NCBI GenBank assembly: GCA_036346205.1
Contig: JARFJB010000113.1
Coordinates: 116,001-180,000 of the forward strand
Direction of reading: 5' to 3'
Source of the DNA: Vesta saturnalis
Lineage: Eukaryota > Arthropoda > Insecta > Coleoptera > Lampyridae
DNA length: 64,000 bases
The notes below the pieces were generated by a model. It saw nothing but the letters and a program-made list of their open reading frames with translations. It was not told where the DNA came from and searched no databases. Positions 30,771 to 41,910 of this stretch are shown here, one piece after another. Every line of letters begins with the position of its first letter. The stretch's first letter is position 1. Made by a program: the position numbers and the translations under genes.

Positions 30771-33290
30771 TTATAGGACAGCATGATTTTTTGCTTCTTC
30801 CACTATCTGTCTCCATCTTTTTCTATCTTGGATCTGTATCCACCATTGTATTACACCCATTTTGCGTAAGTCTGTTGCAACTTGATTCAACCATCTACTT
30901 TTGGGTCTACCTCTGTTTCGTGTTTCGTTTGGTCTCCGTTGAGTTATTAGTTTTATTATACTATTTCCGCTTCGCATAATATGCTCCAGCCATCGTATTC
31001 TTTGAGATTTAATGAATCTGACTACACCTTCTCCACCCATTGTTTCCAGTATTTCATGATTTGTCCTTGGTCTTATGTCTTCATTTTCTCATATAGGCCT
31101 AGTATTGTTCTTAAAATTTTACGCTCAAAGATTCGAAGTGTAACAACCCTTTTTGAGTTGTATTAAAATATACCATAATTTAGGTCTTTCGTTCATTCAG
31201 TTGTAAATATAAGAAAAATTTATTTATTAATGATTTATAGCTATGAGGTAGGCAACTTAATTTGCATTTTGGTGTAACTTAAGTGCATATCTTCTTAAGG
31301 GTATATATTTCGTAAAGGTTTATATTCCTAGTTTAAATTACTTTTTCTGCTCAATACGTTCGCGCAACGCGTCATCGTTGACTTAATTGGTGCGCAAATA
31401 TTTTCGCGCACGACTACATTGTCTAATTTTAAAGCATCCATTTTTTTTAACTTCCTGATGACTGTTGTGTGTGCAGGAATCATTCTTTTGGGTTTTTCAC
31501 CTACATTTTAGTGTAAAGTGCCATTGATTTGATGGCACTTTTACTTTCCTTTCTTTTATTTTTACTTTGATTCACACTTTAATTACATTTTAAGTACGCA
31601 CTTAATTTTACTGTGGCGTACGCTTTCATTTTATGATTGCAATTTTTATTTGAAAATTTCAAGAAGAAAATTTATAAGGATAATTCCAGTTTTGGGTGTG
31701 GTTTACAACGTAAAGCATTATTTCAAGATATTGCGCAATATTGATGCAAAGATGACATCTCCTTGGTTGACAATTCCGTAACAGGTATTTGATGTTTATA
31801 ATGATTTTTTAGTAATTTAAGGCTATTTGTAAGATATATTTTATTTAACCCTATCATTTTAACTGTTAATAAACATAGTTGTATATTTTTTATTATTTTA
31901 CATTTTGATAAAAATTTTGTTGTAGAACTCGGTTTAGTTATTCCGAGCATTATTAAAAATAACTTGGCGTCCGAGATCATTTTATTAGTGTTACATTGCA
32001 ATTTTTTATATTTATATTTAAGTGGTAATTAAGCAAATCAAAAGACTGGCCCTATATTAATTTACCGACTGGGACAAAGGCATTATTTGTGGTGAATGGT
32101 TAGTATCTCCAGTTAGTTTAACGATTTGTGTTTTTGGAGAATTTTTTACTCTTATTTCTTTATTACATTATTATTATTTTATACGATTACCATCACCACT
32201 ATCATTATAGAAGCTTCTATTCTTCTTTCCTTGTGGCCGTTATTTCAGCAGCATAAGTAGTTACTGGTCTTATAAGAGTTCTGTATATATTTATTTGTGT
32301 TTTACTTGCTACTTGTTTGTCTTTCAATAAATGTTTGTTTGCATAGTAGGTTTTATATGCTTGTTGGATTCTGGCTTTTATTTCCTCTCCTGTCATTCTG
32401 ATTGAATTATATTCCCAGGTAAATGAAGTTACTAGCTTCTTCAAATTTGTAACTGTCAATTTGTATATGTTTCTTTGTTTTTTCTTTTGTACAATTTTGC
32501 AGCTTCTTACACAGTTAGTGAATTCTTTCATTGTTTCTTCGATAATTCTTATTAGTTTCTCTGGTATTAATATTTGTTTCATCACCTTGATTAATTATTT
32601 CCCATTTACTCTATCGAAGGCTTGTTGGAAGTCGATGAACAGTAGATGTATATCGAAATTAAATTCGTGGGCCTTTTCAATTATTTGTTTAATTATGTGT
32701 AGTGCATCTACGGTGGATTTCCCAGAGGTGAAACCGCTTTGGTAATTCCCTATTATGTTATTGGTATATGTCAGTAGTCGCTTGATTATCAGAGCTGTAA
32801 AGATTTTATAAGCTGTATTAAGTAATGTAATTCCTCAATAGTTGTTACATTCCTCAGGGTCTCCACTCTTTTTGATGATTATAATTATATCTTCTTTCCA
32901 TTCTTTCGGTACCTGTTCTTCTCTCCATGAGTATATTATCATTTCTGATGTAATTCTTTGCTTCCATACTTTTATAAGCTCTCCATTTATGCAGTCTTTC
33001 CCTGGTGCTTTCCCATTTTTGATTCTATTTACTACTTGTATTAGTTCTTCATATGTTGGTTTTTGTATTTCTTCGCTGTTCAGTTCTACTTGTTCTTCTA
33101 GGTCTTGTATTTCTACACTTTGTCTATTAAGTAACTTTTTCCATCTCTTCTTTGATCCAAGCATTTTTCTTTTGTTTATATATTTTATAGGATTCTTTTC
33201 TAAGTTCCTTATATCTTTTGTCTTCTTCTCTCTTTGTCTGCCAAAAGCACACAAAACACTCCCCAACGCATAATTTCTACTCACTCAGTA
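30771..33290 (-). pseudogene. LINE reverse transcriptase, split by a repeat
   Basis: The minus strand reads the N-terminal part of a LINE reverse transcriptase at 32835-33284 (RIKNGKAPGKDCINGELIK, then VPKEWKEDIII). RGITLLNTAYKIF and FIDFQQAFDRVN follow in shifted frames near 32600-32840, then IYRTLIRPVTTYAAE at 32250-32300. The YADD region is deleted near 32450. The homology stops at 32214 and resumes at 31134 with LRIFERKILRTILGL and RIRWLEHIMRSGN, ending in KRWRQIVEEAK near 30790. The gap is filled by the repeat 31139-32209. The endonuclease part is missing. Confidence 0.8.
31139..32209 (+). repeat. Unclassified 1.1-kb repeat, copy B, 4-bp target duplication
   Basis: This copy starts TGTAACAACC and ends CATTATA. 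It is flanked by GAAG on both sides (31135-31138 and 32210-32213). Removing it with one GAAG rejoins the LINE reading frame region, which verifies both boundaries. It matches copy A (22140-23364) in inverted orientation. It has no coding frame. Confidence 0.8.
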
Positions 33291-33304
33291 GAACTCAATA
33301 GTTG

Positions 33305-33745
33305 CTCAATATGACGTTGGCCGGAAATCCACAATATGAGAAGAGAAACGATGGTGCACCTGCTCTTCCTCAATCCAGACGTGAAATTATTTGTCAAGAC
33401 ACGTGGAAAAAAAACCATAAACGTAGAAGTTTTTCTTTTATTTGATTCTGGGGCCATCGATTCCAGAATTTTAATTTTTGGAACAAAGCAGTCTTTTAAA
33501 CTTCTGGAAAAATCAGATCACTGGTTTATGGACGGAACATTTGTCTGGACAATTACGCCATTCCGCTATTGTATGGGCTTCTTCTATCTAAGGCAGAAAG
33601 TATCTACATAAAATTTCTTCAGGAGGTGAAAAACCTTTATCCGAGCGCTGCATCAACTACAGTGATGATTTGAAAAAGCTATGATAAACGCAGTATCGAT
33701 AACCTTTTCAGAAGCTAGAATAACAGGATGTTTTTTCGAATAATT
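33305..33745 (+). pseudogene. MULE-type transposase fragment
   Basis: Open from about 33336 with one frame change. The segment DSRILIFGTKQSFKLL followed by HWFMDGTF matches the MULE core, where the Asp of MDGTF is catalytic. Further on KAMINAVSITFSEARITGCFF matches the second part of the domain with its CFFH-type motif, after a frame break near 33610. The N-terminal PALPQSRREII segment lies in another frame near 33356-33390. The C-terminus is replaced by a short tandem repeat. Confidence 0.65.
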
Positions 33746-33825
33746 GATTTTCGAATAATTGCTTTTTCGAACAATTTGATTTTCGGATAAGTGATTTCGA
33801 ACAATTGAATTCGAACGATTTACTA
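33735..33825 (+). repeat. Degenerate 15-17-bp tandem repeat TTTCGAAYAATTG
   Basis: About six copies of TTTCGAA(T/C)AATTGAT-like units follow each other. The unit begins exactly where the MULE homology ends. Confidence 0.7.
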
Positions 33826-34389
33826 GATCCGCCCAGAAATGGAATAAAGGGCGACTCCTCTGAAATGTTTAGCCAACCAAAGCAACCAGCAACAAAAAAC
33901 GTGGTATCTCAAAGACAAACAAAACTGCAGATGCATTCATCAACTGGAAGAACGGAACTTGCTAATTAAAAAATACAAGAACGAAATAAACAACTTTTGA
34001 AGAGATAATATAACTTTTCCAAAATTGTCATGTTCTTTAAAACTTTAGCCTGACAGTTAAAAAATTACCAAATGCTGGGAAAATTGTGGCAAAAGTCAAA
34101 ATGTTTGCTCTAATGACCGATTTAGAACAAAAATTTTCAGTCTACAACACATTTATAGACTGGCTATGAAATTTTGTTACACCACATGGGTTACATCCAT
34201 TAATAATTTCTACCTTATACTTAAATTGAATATTACCTTAGATAATTAGGTTCATAGTTCATTTGACCTGTACGTTTAATACTTCATTTTTTTATTATAT
34301 TACGGTGAATTACTGTAGGCACTACCTTTTTAATTTAAATCAAGAATAAATGCAACCTTTAGTTACTTTTGGAGTTTACATTATTTAAA
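33826..34389. other. Unassigned spacer within the Harbinger element
   Basis: Short broken frames only. Parts may continue the MULE fragment, but I cannot align them. Confidence 0.35.
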
Positions 34390-34663
34390 TAAAAGTTTTG
34401 GTTTTGGTATCTATAATCTTTCTTTTACAGGAAACCTATCCAAGTACCTATCTCATTGTATAATTACTTCTCTGTGTTGCGAGTTACCTTTCCTGTTTCG
34501 AGTTTTGAGGAAAGGGCTCTTTTTTTGTATTTACTTAAAAACTACCCACGCATTCAAGTGTCCTCTAGCTGCTAGTCGAGGTGCTCTTCTCCCTCCCCTT
34601 CCTATTCCTATTTCCTTTTTTTATTTTGCATACGTGCTCAACAGCTGTGCACGATACAAATTG

Positions 34664-34681
34664 TGGCGTCCAACGTGGGGC
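34664..34681 (+). promoter_or_regulatory. Primer-binding site of LTR retroelement
   Basis: The sequence TGGCGTCCAACGTGGGGC is one base from the common TGGCGCCCAACGTGGGGC site complementary to a tRNA 3' end, from which minus-strand synthesis starts. It lies two bases after the likely LTR end. Confidence 0.7.
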
Positions 34682-34708
34682 CCTCTGTAATAAATTCTTA
34701 CTTCAACA

Positions 34709-35686
34709 TTGAGGTATTGGTTTCGATTGCATACTATTTGCTTTAGATCGTTTTTTGCTGTCTCTGGTTTAGCGTCTCAACATTACTATTGGCCTGCTCT
34801 TAAATCAGATGTTGCTCGTTACATGCATCAGTGTACCGTTTGCTCTGCTCATAAAGTGGAACAGTGTGCGCCACCTACTTTTCTTGCTCCTCGTTCCAAA
34901 CCTACTAGGCCTTGGCCAGTATTGTGTACTGACATAGTGGGTCCTTTGCTTCGATCTTCCAAGGGACATGCTTACGTACTGGTATTGGTCTATTGCTTTA
35001 CTAAATTTGCCTTTTTCTTTCCTATGCTTCAAGCTACTGCTTCTACCGTTTGCCGCCTAATCGAAGATATTTTTTTCGTCTATGGCACTCCACAGCACTT
35101 TATTAGCGACAATGGTGCACACTTTCGCAGCAAGGAGTTTGCTAAGCTTTGTTCAGAATATCGTACCTTGATCTTGTTTAATGCCAAATATCACCGTAAG
35201 AGTAACTCCGCTCAAAGAATCAATAGAGTATTGAAAACTACGATCTCTTCTTATATGTTTCAAAACCAGCGCAAATGGGACGAAAATTTATCAAAACTAG
35301 AGTGTGCTATTAGGTCTGCTAAACATGAGGTGATTGGGTGTTCTCCTTATTTTGCTGTCTTTGGACGTGACTATTCGCTTTTTGGAGATCTACAAGGTCC
35401 TTCTATTCCTCAGGATATTACTTCGGCGGATCCTGAACGTGCTCCGTACAACGCCAAATTCTCTCGTCAATTTGAGGCTATTCGCTCAAACATTGTCAAA
35501 CGATTAGAGAAGGCGTATAACTGTAGGGAACAGCGTTATAATTTAAGACGAAGATCAGCTAATTTTAACTTGAATGATAAAGTATGGCGACGAAATTTCG
35601 TTTTGTCAGAAGCTTCACGGCATTTTAATGCTAAACTGGCTCCTATCGAATCAAAACCATTGTTTCTCCTTGGACTTATGAATTAG
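34709..35686 (+). pseudogene. LTR-retroelement integrase
   Basis: A 325-codon open frame. The zinc-binding segment has HYYWPALKSDVARYMHQCTVC. The core has WPVLCTDIVGPL with the first Asp and FISDNGAHFRS with the second. The third catalytic residue, normally Glu in NPxERVNR, is Gln here (NSAQRINRVLKT), so the enzyme should be inactive despite the open frame. A C-terminal part with YNLRRRSANFNLNDKVW follows. The N-terminal part of pol is deleted, because the primer-binding site is only about 30 bases upstream. Confidence 0.8.
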
Positions 35687-36259
35687 TTGCAAACCTTCAC
35701 ACTACAAATAATTTATCCTTACGCTATCCTCGACGAAAGAGACGTAAATACCTACATATCTCAAAAGATTTGTCTATAGATGCTGATTAGTGCTTGTCTT
35801 GGTATATTCTGTTAGATTTACTACTTTTACAAACTCTTTCGTAGTTATCCTACACATTATCTTTCGGGCGGTTGGTTGAGCATAGTTGGCTGGGCTGCTT
35901 ATATGTAGACCTGTCTTTCGTCATCCATGACCTCTACACACGGTCCTTTTTCTCCAAGGGTGTTCCTTACTAATTTCCTCAGGGGGATCTTTGGAGACTT
36001 GCCCTTTTTATTTCACTTTCCTATCTGCTGTCTTTGATCTAAATCTACTCTAGCGTCTTGCTTCACTTTACTGGATGAATGCTTGCAAAAATGAAGCTAA
36101 GAAGAACGGGATGGGTTCGCCTTTACTTGCGAGCTTCGGTGACCACGGGATCAAGAGCTGTGCACGTTACAAATTCAAAGAATCGCCGTTGATTTGTCTA
36201 AATATCACTCACGTAGCATGTTATATAGACAGCAACATACCCATACCAGATTGTCAATA

Positions 36260-37200
36260 GTTCTCTTGCAGATTTTCTGGTGTATGGCTTCATAATATGT
36301 TTGTGTAAACGAAAAGCTACATCACTTACTATTACTTGGGGACTATCTTACCTGGCCCAGGAAGCTTAAGCCTCAGGAAACCCGAGTGATCCATTTAAAA
36401 CTTGCCCCATTTTGGATTTCAAAAATATTCCGGTATCTCCTCTTCCAAAGGATCCAACATCAACAGCAATAAATTTATAGTTTGCATCCACCTTCGCCAG
36501 AAGTACAGTGTGAAGAAACTCTTTGTAATTGTGGAATAATGAACCCGAGTTACCTGGACTTCAAATGCGCATGTTTTCCGTCAATAGCTGAGATACAATT
36601 TGGAAAATTCCATTCATAAGCAAATGCTGCTGCTTTTGTTTAAAATCAACGGTATTTGAGTCTTTAAAAAAAAAATTGGCACCAATTTGGTTTTCAACAA
36701 TGCCAGCGTGTTTTTTACTGTAGTACTTAAATCACAATGACTTATTCGAAATGCGAATGATCTTAAGGACTCACCAGTAGCAAGATATCTATTTGAAAAG
36801 CCATACAACAAAATTAGTTATCAATAAATACCAAACCAAAAAGTCTAGTAAATTATCTACCTACCTCAAAAGTTACTGCTAATTTTTCTTGTGATATAAT
36901 CGGTTTTTTCACTTCATCGTTAGGTTGTACGGTCCTTTTTCTAGCAACGATAATGAAAACTCAAACTGGTCATGATTGATTCGAAAAAATCACGAAATTT
37001 AATTTCTTTATTTTTTAAATGTCTGTTGATTAATATTTCAAAAAATCCCTCAGTAGCACGATTTTTAGATATTTTATTAGTAGGATTTTTTTTGTCATTA
37101 CCAGATCAGAAAAACTAATATTGTCTTCATTTTCTTCGTCAAACAGAAGAGAGAATGTTATTGTTATGAACCACATATGTTCTAGAACAAATCAGAAAGT
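36260..37200 (-). pseudogene. PIF/Harbinger transposase (DDE_4), two exons, broken
   Basis: The N-terminal exon (about 37180-36865, in two frames) has EGFFEILINRHLKNKEIKF and QEKLAVT. An intron of 77 bp (36788-36864) with donor GTAGGT and acceptor AATAG precedes RYLATGESLRSFAFRISHCD, the HTH-like segment of Harbinger transposases. The catalytic part follows: CISAIDGKHAHLKSR with the first Asp, then in another frame FIAVDVGSFGRGDTGIF with the second, and VIVSDVAFRLHKHIMKPY near 36310. At least three frame changes and a stop after LKSR make it a pseudogene. The terminal region after ARELL is replaced by LTR-element sequence. Confidence 0.7.
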
Positions 37201-37349
37201 ATACTGAAAATTCATTGGTGATCATTTGATCACAAAAAAAAACAGATGAGTCGCCACATGTCATGTTTTGCAAACCATGCTACAAAAAATGTGCAACATG
37301 TTGTGACCTATGGTCACAGCGACCTATCGCGCCTTGGCAACCGTACCTT

Positions 37350-37645
37350 TACCACGACTTGAGCCTTCTTTTTCGATGGAAATAGCTGGTAACGGACGTC
37401 GGTCCTACTTTAATTTAATTTTTTCTTCGTAGGTGTACTTTATAAATTTTTTAACATTTAATAAATTATCGATTACATCCGTTTCTAATACAAATACTAC
37501 AGAAGGAAAGAAATATAACGTTTATAACAACGCGAAAACTTTAAGAGTTTTGTATACAAAAAACGCTATACCGATACGGGATCGAACAAACCTTCAATTC
37601 AATTCTGTGGCCAGGATTACACAAAATGCAGAACAGTAGGTAGGT
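37350..37645. other. No recognisable gene
   Basis: The short plus frame 37433-37639 shows no domain. The region flanks the right Harbinger end. Confidence 0.4.
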
Positions 37646-37900
37646 TTGGAGAGTTCTGAAACCACCAACACCTCAAGGTCCCACCAAAACAAGGTTAACA
37701 CATTCTCAAGGCCCTACATGTCGAAGATTGCTCAATATCGAAGTCAGTCGGGTCTCGCACATTTCCGAGGTCTCGTAGTTACCCACTTTTCAAAGGGTAC
37801 ACAATATGAAGATAATTCGTGTTTCACACTTTTTCAAGGTCTCACATTCTCAAGGCCATTTGCGCAACTGCAGGCCACGTATGTATCCCACAGTTTTATC
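37646..37900 (+). repeat. CAAGG-rich degenerate repeat, minor copy
   Basis: Motifs TCAAGGTCC, TCAAGGCCC, TCAAGGTCT and TCAAGGCCA recur every 20-150 bases. The composition resembles the larger region 50640-51680. The open frame over it (37646-37954) is probably incidental. Confidence 0.55.
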
Positions 37901-38526
37901 ACAAAAAAGGAAAATGATATGTTAATGTATTTATTTGCTACAAAGACAGCTTGATTTGTACAAATGTAATAAATTTATTATTCAGATACAGGGTTTAGGA
38001 ATAAAACATTATGATTTAGTTCAAGTGACGAACTACTCTGAATTCCACTGCACTTGGAAGAGAAGTCCTTTTCTTATTTACGGCACGCCTCGTTATACCT
38101 AGAAAAAACGAAAATAATTACACCTAAATTATTATTGTTTGAAAAAAATTCATGAAAGGTATAAAATTAATTAAAACACTTACCAAGTTATTGTAATTAA
38201 CTCTGAGTGATAATGGAAATTAGTATTAAGAAAATAATAAACTTTGATGTAGTGCAAGAAAAGTCCTCGTTTTTTTCTTTACATCACATCATTTGGTTTT
38301 AACTGTAAAAAAGAATTAAAAAGTTAAAGAGTATCTAAACAATTTATGAAGTGGCACATGAAAGAAAAACAATCAAATATGACAATAATTTATCAATTAA
38401 TTTAATAATAGTAAATAATAGAGTAATAAATAATAAATTAATTAGAGATTAAAAAGTCAAGATCGTGTTATCGATCATTGATATTATACTATGTTGCTAT
38501 ATAAAACAGTTTTATGAATTAGGTAA
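37901..38526. other. A/T-rich stretch, no supported gene
   Basis: Minus-strand splice-like signals exist (for example TTTTTCTAG near 38100 and GTAAGT near 38184), but exon candidates between them have stops in all frames. I call nothing here. Confidence 0.35.
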
Positions 38527-38712
38527 CTAACAATTGTCAACAATACGAACAAGAAAAGGAGAATCACGAGAATTAAAAAATAAGATAATGAAATTTGATT
38601 TATTCCAAGAAAAGTCTTTGCCTTTTAATTTACGAGCCCTAACAACTTGTAGTTCGGAAGATATTAATTTTTTGAAAAAAAGTGACTTATAAGTATTTGT
38701 GACAGTGATCAC
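38527..38712 (-). pseudogene. FP25K-like / LINE ORF1-type C-terminal fragment
   Basis: The 61-residue frame includes VVRARKLKGKDFSWNKS and SRDSPFLVRIV. The pattern of a basic KLKG turn, a Trp-Lys pair and an ending close to DSPVxRI is common in insect LINE ORF1 proteins that share the baculovirus FP-like C-terminal domain. Nothing upstream is recognisable, so this is a fragment and the match is short. Confidence 0.35.
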
Positions 38713-38935
38713 ATTATTTAACTTAAATTATGTTATAGAACATCATATTGAACAACTAATTATTTGAATTTAACTCAATATTACGTATATTATAGTAACA
38801 TAAATAAATTAAACACAAAATACGTGAAAATATTATGACAACTAATAGTTCGGACGGAGACACCTCTTTAACGACTAATAAGTTATAATGTCGCATTTTG
38901 CCTTTATAACAGCTTTAATCCTGCCGTGAATAATT

Positions 38936-39345
38936 TCAGATATCACAATTTTTTTCTTTTAAATCACCTAGAGTTCGCTGAGGATGGTCTCGCAAATATT
39001 GCTTCATTTTATGCCAAACGTTTTCGATTATATTTAAATCGGGGCTCTTAGATGGCCATGATAGTATGTTTATATTATGATCTTCAAGCCATTTTAAACT
39101 TGTTTTGGAACAGTGGCATGCTGCCCCATCTTGTTGAAAGGTAAAGTTTGCCTGTGGGTGTAGTTTCTGGATACTTGGCAACAAGCTACTTTCCAGTATG
39201 CTTTGATATTTTGTAGCATTTACTGTACCATTAACAAACTCAAAATGTCTCAGGCCATTAGCTTACATGCAGCCCCAAATCATGACTCCTTTAGGAAATT
39301 TAACAGTCCTTTTAATGCAGTCTTTATGAAACGCTTCGGTTTAAC
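38936..39345 (-). pseudogene. Tc1-type transposase C-terminal half
   Basis: The minus strand encodes FTFQQDGAACHCSKTSLKWL with the second catalytic Asp and SWPSKSPDLNIIENVWHKMK with the catalytic Glu of a DD34E Tc1 enzyme. In a neighbouring frame upstream (39190-39340) MIWGCM and FEFVNGTVNATKYQSILE extend the match. The first catalytic Asp and the HTH are absent. Confidence 0.8.
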
Positions 39346-39449
39346 TTCGTGTAACCCGTTACCTATGATCTATACATACGAGTGGCCGTTTTTATATTCT
39401 CGGACTAGGCATAATAAGAGTAGATTAGAACAACAACAGAAATTTATAT

Positions 39450-40293
39450 TTCAATGTAGGCCCCTTGCTTTTCAATACAGTATTACATCGTTTCAATTAA
39501 CATCTTTTACCCAATATAAAAATATTCTTTTGGTTTGCTCGCAAAATGACTTTCAACAGCCGCTATAGGTTCATCATCGTCCCTAAATTGTCTTCACTGG
39601 GGGCTAAATCTGGACTATAAGGTGGATGATCAATTTCTACAAAGCCACAATTAGCAACGGCAGCTTTTGGAAGTCTTGACTTATGGGCTGGTGCATAATC
39701 ATGAAGCAGCAGGACACTTCGCATTAGTTGTCCGCGTCTTTTCACTTTAATAACATCTCTGAGGCGATGCATTAAGCTTGCATAATACTCACCTGTGCTT
39801 GTACCACCCTTCTTCAGATAATCAATCATTAAAATTCCTTGGCAATCCCAAAAAACAGTTGCCATTATTTTCGCTGCAGAAGGGGTGACTAAACTTTTTG
39901 GGAAGACTGGAACCCCTAATATGCCACTACATCGACTCTTGTTTCGACTCAGGATCAAAATGATGGACCCAAGTTTCATCTCCGGTGATAAGTCGATTGA
40001 TAATTAAATCTGGTTCGTCCCCACAAAACGCCAAAAATTCTTCACACTTCTCCATTCGAGTAAGCATTTGAAAAGGCGTAAGCATTCGCGGAGCCCATGA
40101 CCTTTGTCATGCCAAGGTAATCGTGTAAAATTCCGAAAACTGTGGTTTCTGAAACTCCTAATAAAGACGCGAATTGTCGCTTCTTTAATCTTGCATCTTC
40201 CGATACCGAACACTTGGTTTTTTCAATAACACGCGAAGTGATCATGTCAACAGGCCGACCTGGACAAACCCCCTTCTCTTGGAGGTAGGTCAA
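39450..40293 (-). pseudogene. mariner transposase (DD34D), broken
   Basis: The HTH part is at 40042-40293 (DMITSRVIEKTKCSVSEDAR and KKRQFASLLGVSETTVFGIL). ITGDETWVHHF can be read near 39960-39990 in another frame. The frame 39563-39979 holds MATVFWDCQGILMIDYLKKG, LLLHDYAPAHKS with the second Asp, and DHPPYSPDLAPSE with the third. C-terminal KPKEYF is near 39530. The catalytic residues are conserved but at least three frame changes break the gene. It lies inside sequence of the unrecognised family around 40300-41370. Confidence 0.8.
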
Positions 40294-40299
40294 TTCTAT

Positions 40300-41367
40300 A
40301 ATAAATTAAATTGTCTGACTTGCCAATTTTGCAATCAGGATGAGCATTTTTGAAAGCTACATAAAGTTCATTTAAATTTGACAGCACTAGTCGTTTCTGC
40401 TTTGTTACTTTATCTCCATTTATAACAGCTCTTTTGCTATCTTTGCTACCCCGGCACACTCTACTGTTTTCATCGTCTTCAAAAAACTGCTAGATCTTTT
40501 CAATTGTTTCTTTACTTCTTTACTCCTTTCTTTATTCCTAAAACTGGTAGAATGTCTTGTTCTTCTACTAATTTTCCGGTTAGTGTAACCAAACGATCAA
40601 AAACGTTGAACAGATGAACTATTTTTTCTCTTGACTATGAGTCAGGGAGCAAAATTGAAATGTTAACTTTTTCCTCTTTAGATGTCACTGAACACTTACT
40701 TTTTAATTTCTCTCTTTAAGTTCAAATATTCAGTGTCGGATGATTTTGGAGGTAGATTTGCTTTTTTTTAGAAATACTGTTGGTATCTGCATTATTAAAG
40801 CATGATTCTAAGTCCTTTCTACATTTGTCTGAAATTCGTTGTACCTTGCTTGCAATAGCTGATTTTCTTTTTTCGCTACTCAATTTTCTTATTTTCGAAG
40901 CAGGAGATAACTCTAAATTGTAATAAGCAAAATCCAATTTGCTAATAGCTTCCTCATTAGGAATATAAATGTCATTAAGGTTACATGATTCTGGTTCTGA
41001 ATTCACAATTTGGGCATGGGGAATTTCCAGGAATCACATTAAGTTCCACTTGGGAAGCTGTTTTACTCGCACTTAACAAGGACAAATGTTCAAGCTTTAT
41101 TTTCCTCAGACCTTTAATAACTGGCTTTTTATGAACTTTGAGTGGATCAGAGCATTTATTTCCTAAAATGTGATTGTTCTTCATAATATATTTTTTCTCA
41201 TGATACTCACAAACTGATGATACAGAAGAACCTACTCTTAATTTAAACAAAGCTTGTCTATCTTCATCAAAGTCATTAACATTTTTTAAGTTTTTTAACA
41301 CTGAACCATAAACTGGTTTGTGGCACACTTCACTTACTATCTGTCGAATAGAGCACTGTTCATCCAT
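40300..41367 (-). pseudogene. Unrecognised TE-associated protein family, broken
   Basis: Three minus-strand pieces seem to belong to one protein. 40981-41367 opens MDEQCSIRQIVSEVCHKPVY and has DPLKVHKKPVIKGLRKI and a Cys pair in GNSPCPNCEF. 40722-41006 is Lys/Ser-rich with LSPASKIRKLSSEKRKSAIA. 40300-40459 has GDKVTKQKRLVLSNLNELYV and FKNAHPDCKIG. I have seen KQKRLxLxNLxELYxxFK in repeated arthropod and cnidarian proteins but cannot name the family or activity. The frame is broken between pieces, and the third stops near the mariner insertion. Confidence 0.4.
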
Positions 41368-41910
41368 TTTGTTGCATTCTAATTAGTCTTGAAAAAATGT
41401 AAAAAAATATTTTAAAATGGGAAAAACTTTCAAATTTATATTTATTATTAATTTTTAATAGTTAAGTGAAAAGAAACACATTAATACTTAATCGTTATAA
41501 AAAGTTACTGAAAAAAACCGATCTCACTCGAGATTTGAAACCGGGACCTCTTGCTTACAAAGCGGGCGCTCTACCATTGATCCACAGCAATGTTTAGATG
41601 TTGTTAAAGTGTGGCTAACAAAAAAATAAAACTTGGAATGCTTTGATTTTGACACTCACTTGACACTAAAAATTAAAGACTGTAATTTATTACAATAGAA
41701 CATTTTATCATTGTTTTTTTGCAAAAGAGAAGAAGGATTGGGCATTAGGAGATTAAAACATGCATTTTACTCTCTTGTTTTAGGGATTAAAAAATTAATG
41801 TCTCAAGGGAGTAAAAGTGGCACTTTAGTCCCTAAAATGAGGAAGTAAAATGCATGTTTTAGTCTCTACGGTGCAAAAAATATTTTAGTTAATTAAAAAT
41901 TACACTCACG
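41368..41910. other. Spacer with a tRNA-like unit
   Basis: Apart from the tRNA-like unit at 41520-41590 nothing is recognisable. 41740-41870 shows an imperfect palindrome of TTTTAGGGATTAAA-like sequence. Confidence 0.35.
41520..41590 (-). pseudogene. tRNA-like pseudogene or SINE head
   Basis: On the minus strand GGATCAATGGTAGAGCGCCC matches a box A arm and GGTTTCAAATCT a weak box B. The anticodon-arm region reads GCTTTGTAAGC, but acceptor pairing is poor. It is likely tRNA-derived and not a working tRNA. Confidence 0.4.

Larger units (their letters stand above)
34390..36175 (+). mobile_element. Internally deleted LTR retroelement (Ty3/gypsy-like)
   Basis: A primer-binding-site-like sequence, TGGCGTCCAACGTGGGGC (34664-34681), is followed almost at once by an integrase gene. 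Gag, protease, reverse transcriptase and RNase H are missing. The 20 bases before the binding site (34643-34662, AGCTGTGCACGATACAAATT) recur with one change at 36156-36175, which fits the ends of a 5' and a 3' LTR. The rest of the two LTRs is too divergent for me to align, so the outer borders are approximate. Confidence 0.6.
29366..37349. mobile_element. PIF/Harbinger transposon filled by nested insertions
   Basis: The left end (29366-29395) and right end (about 37321-37349) share a near-perfect inverted repeat starting AGGTACGGTTGCCAAGGCGC. Between them lie the two genes typical of this superfamily, a MADF/Myb-type protein on plus near the left and a DDE_4 transposase on minus near the right. 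About 5.8 kb between the genes is later insertions: a LINE, a MULE fragment and an LTR element. A clean 3-bp target duplication is not visible. It sits directly behind the truncated zinc-finger gene. Confidence 0.7.

Noticed and set aside
29366..37349. Single 8-kb giant transposon with cargo genes
   Set aside because: The inner parts belong to known unrelated retro- and DNA elements, so later nesting explains the size better than cargo.
38000..38320. Possible minus-strand exons with AAGAAAAGTC motifs and splice-like sites
   Set aside because: Each candidate exon has stops in all frames or no continuing partner, so no gene model holds.
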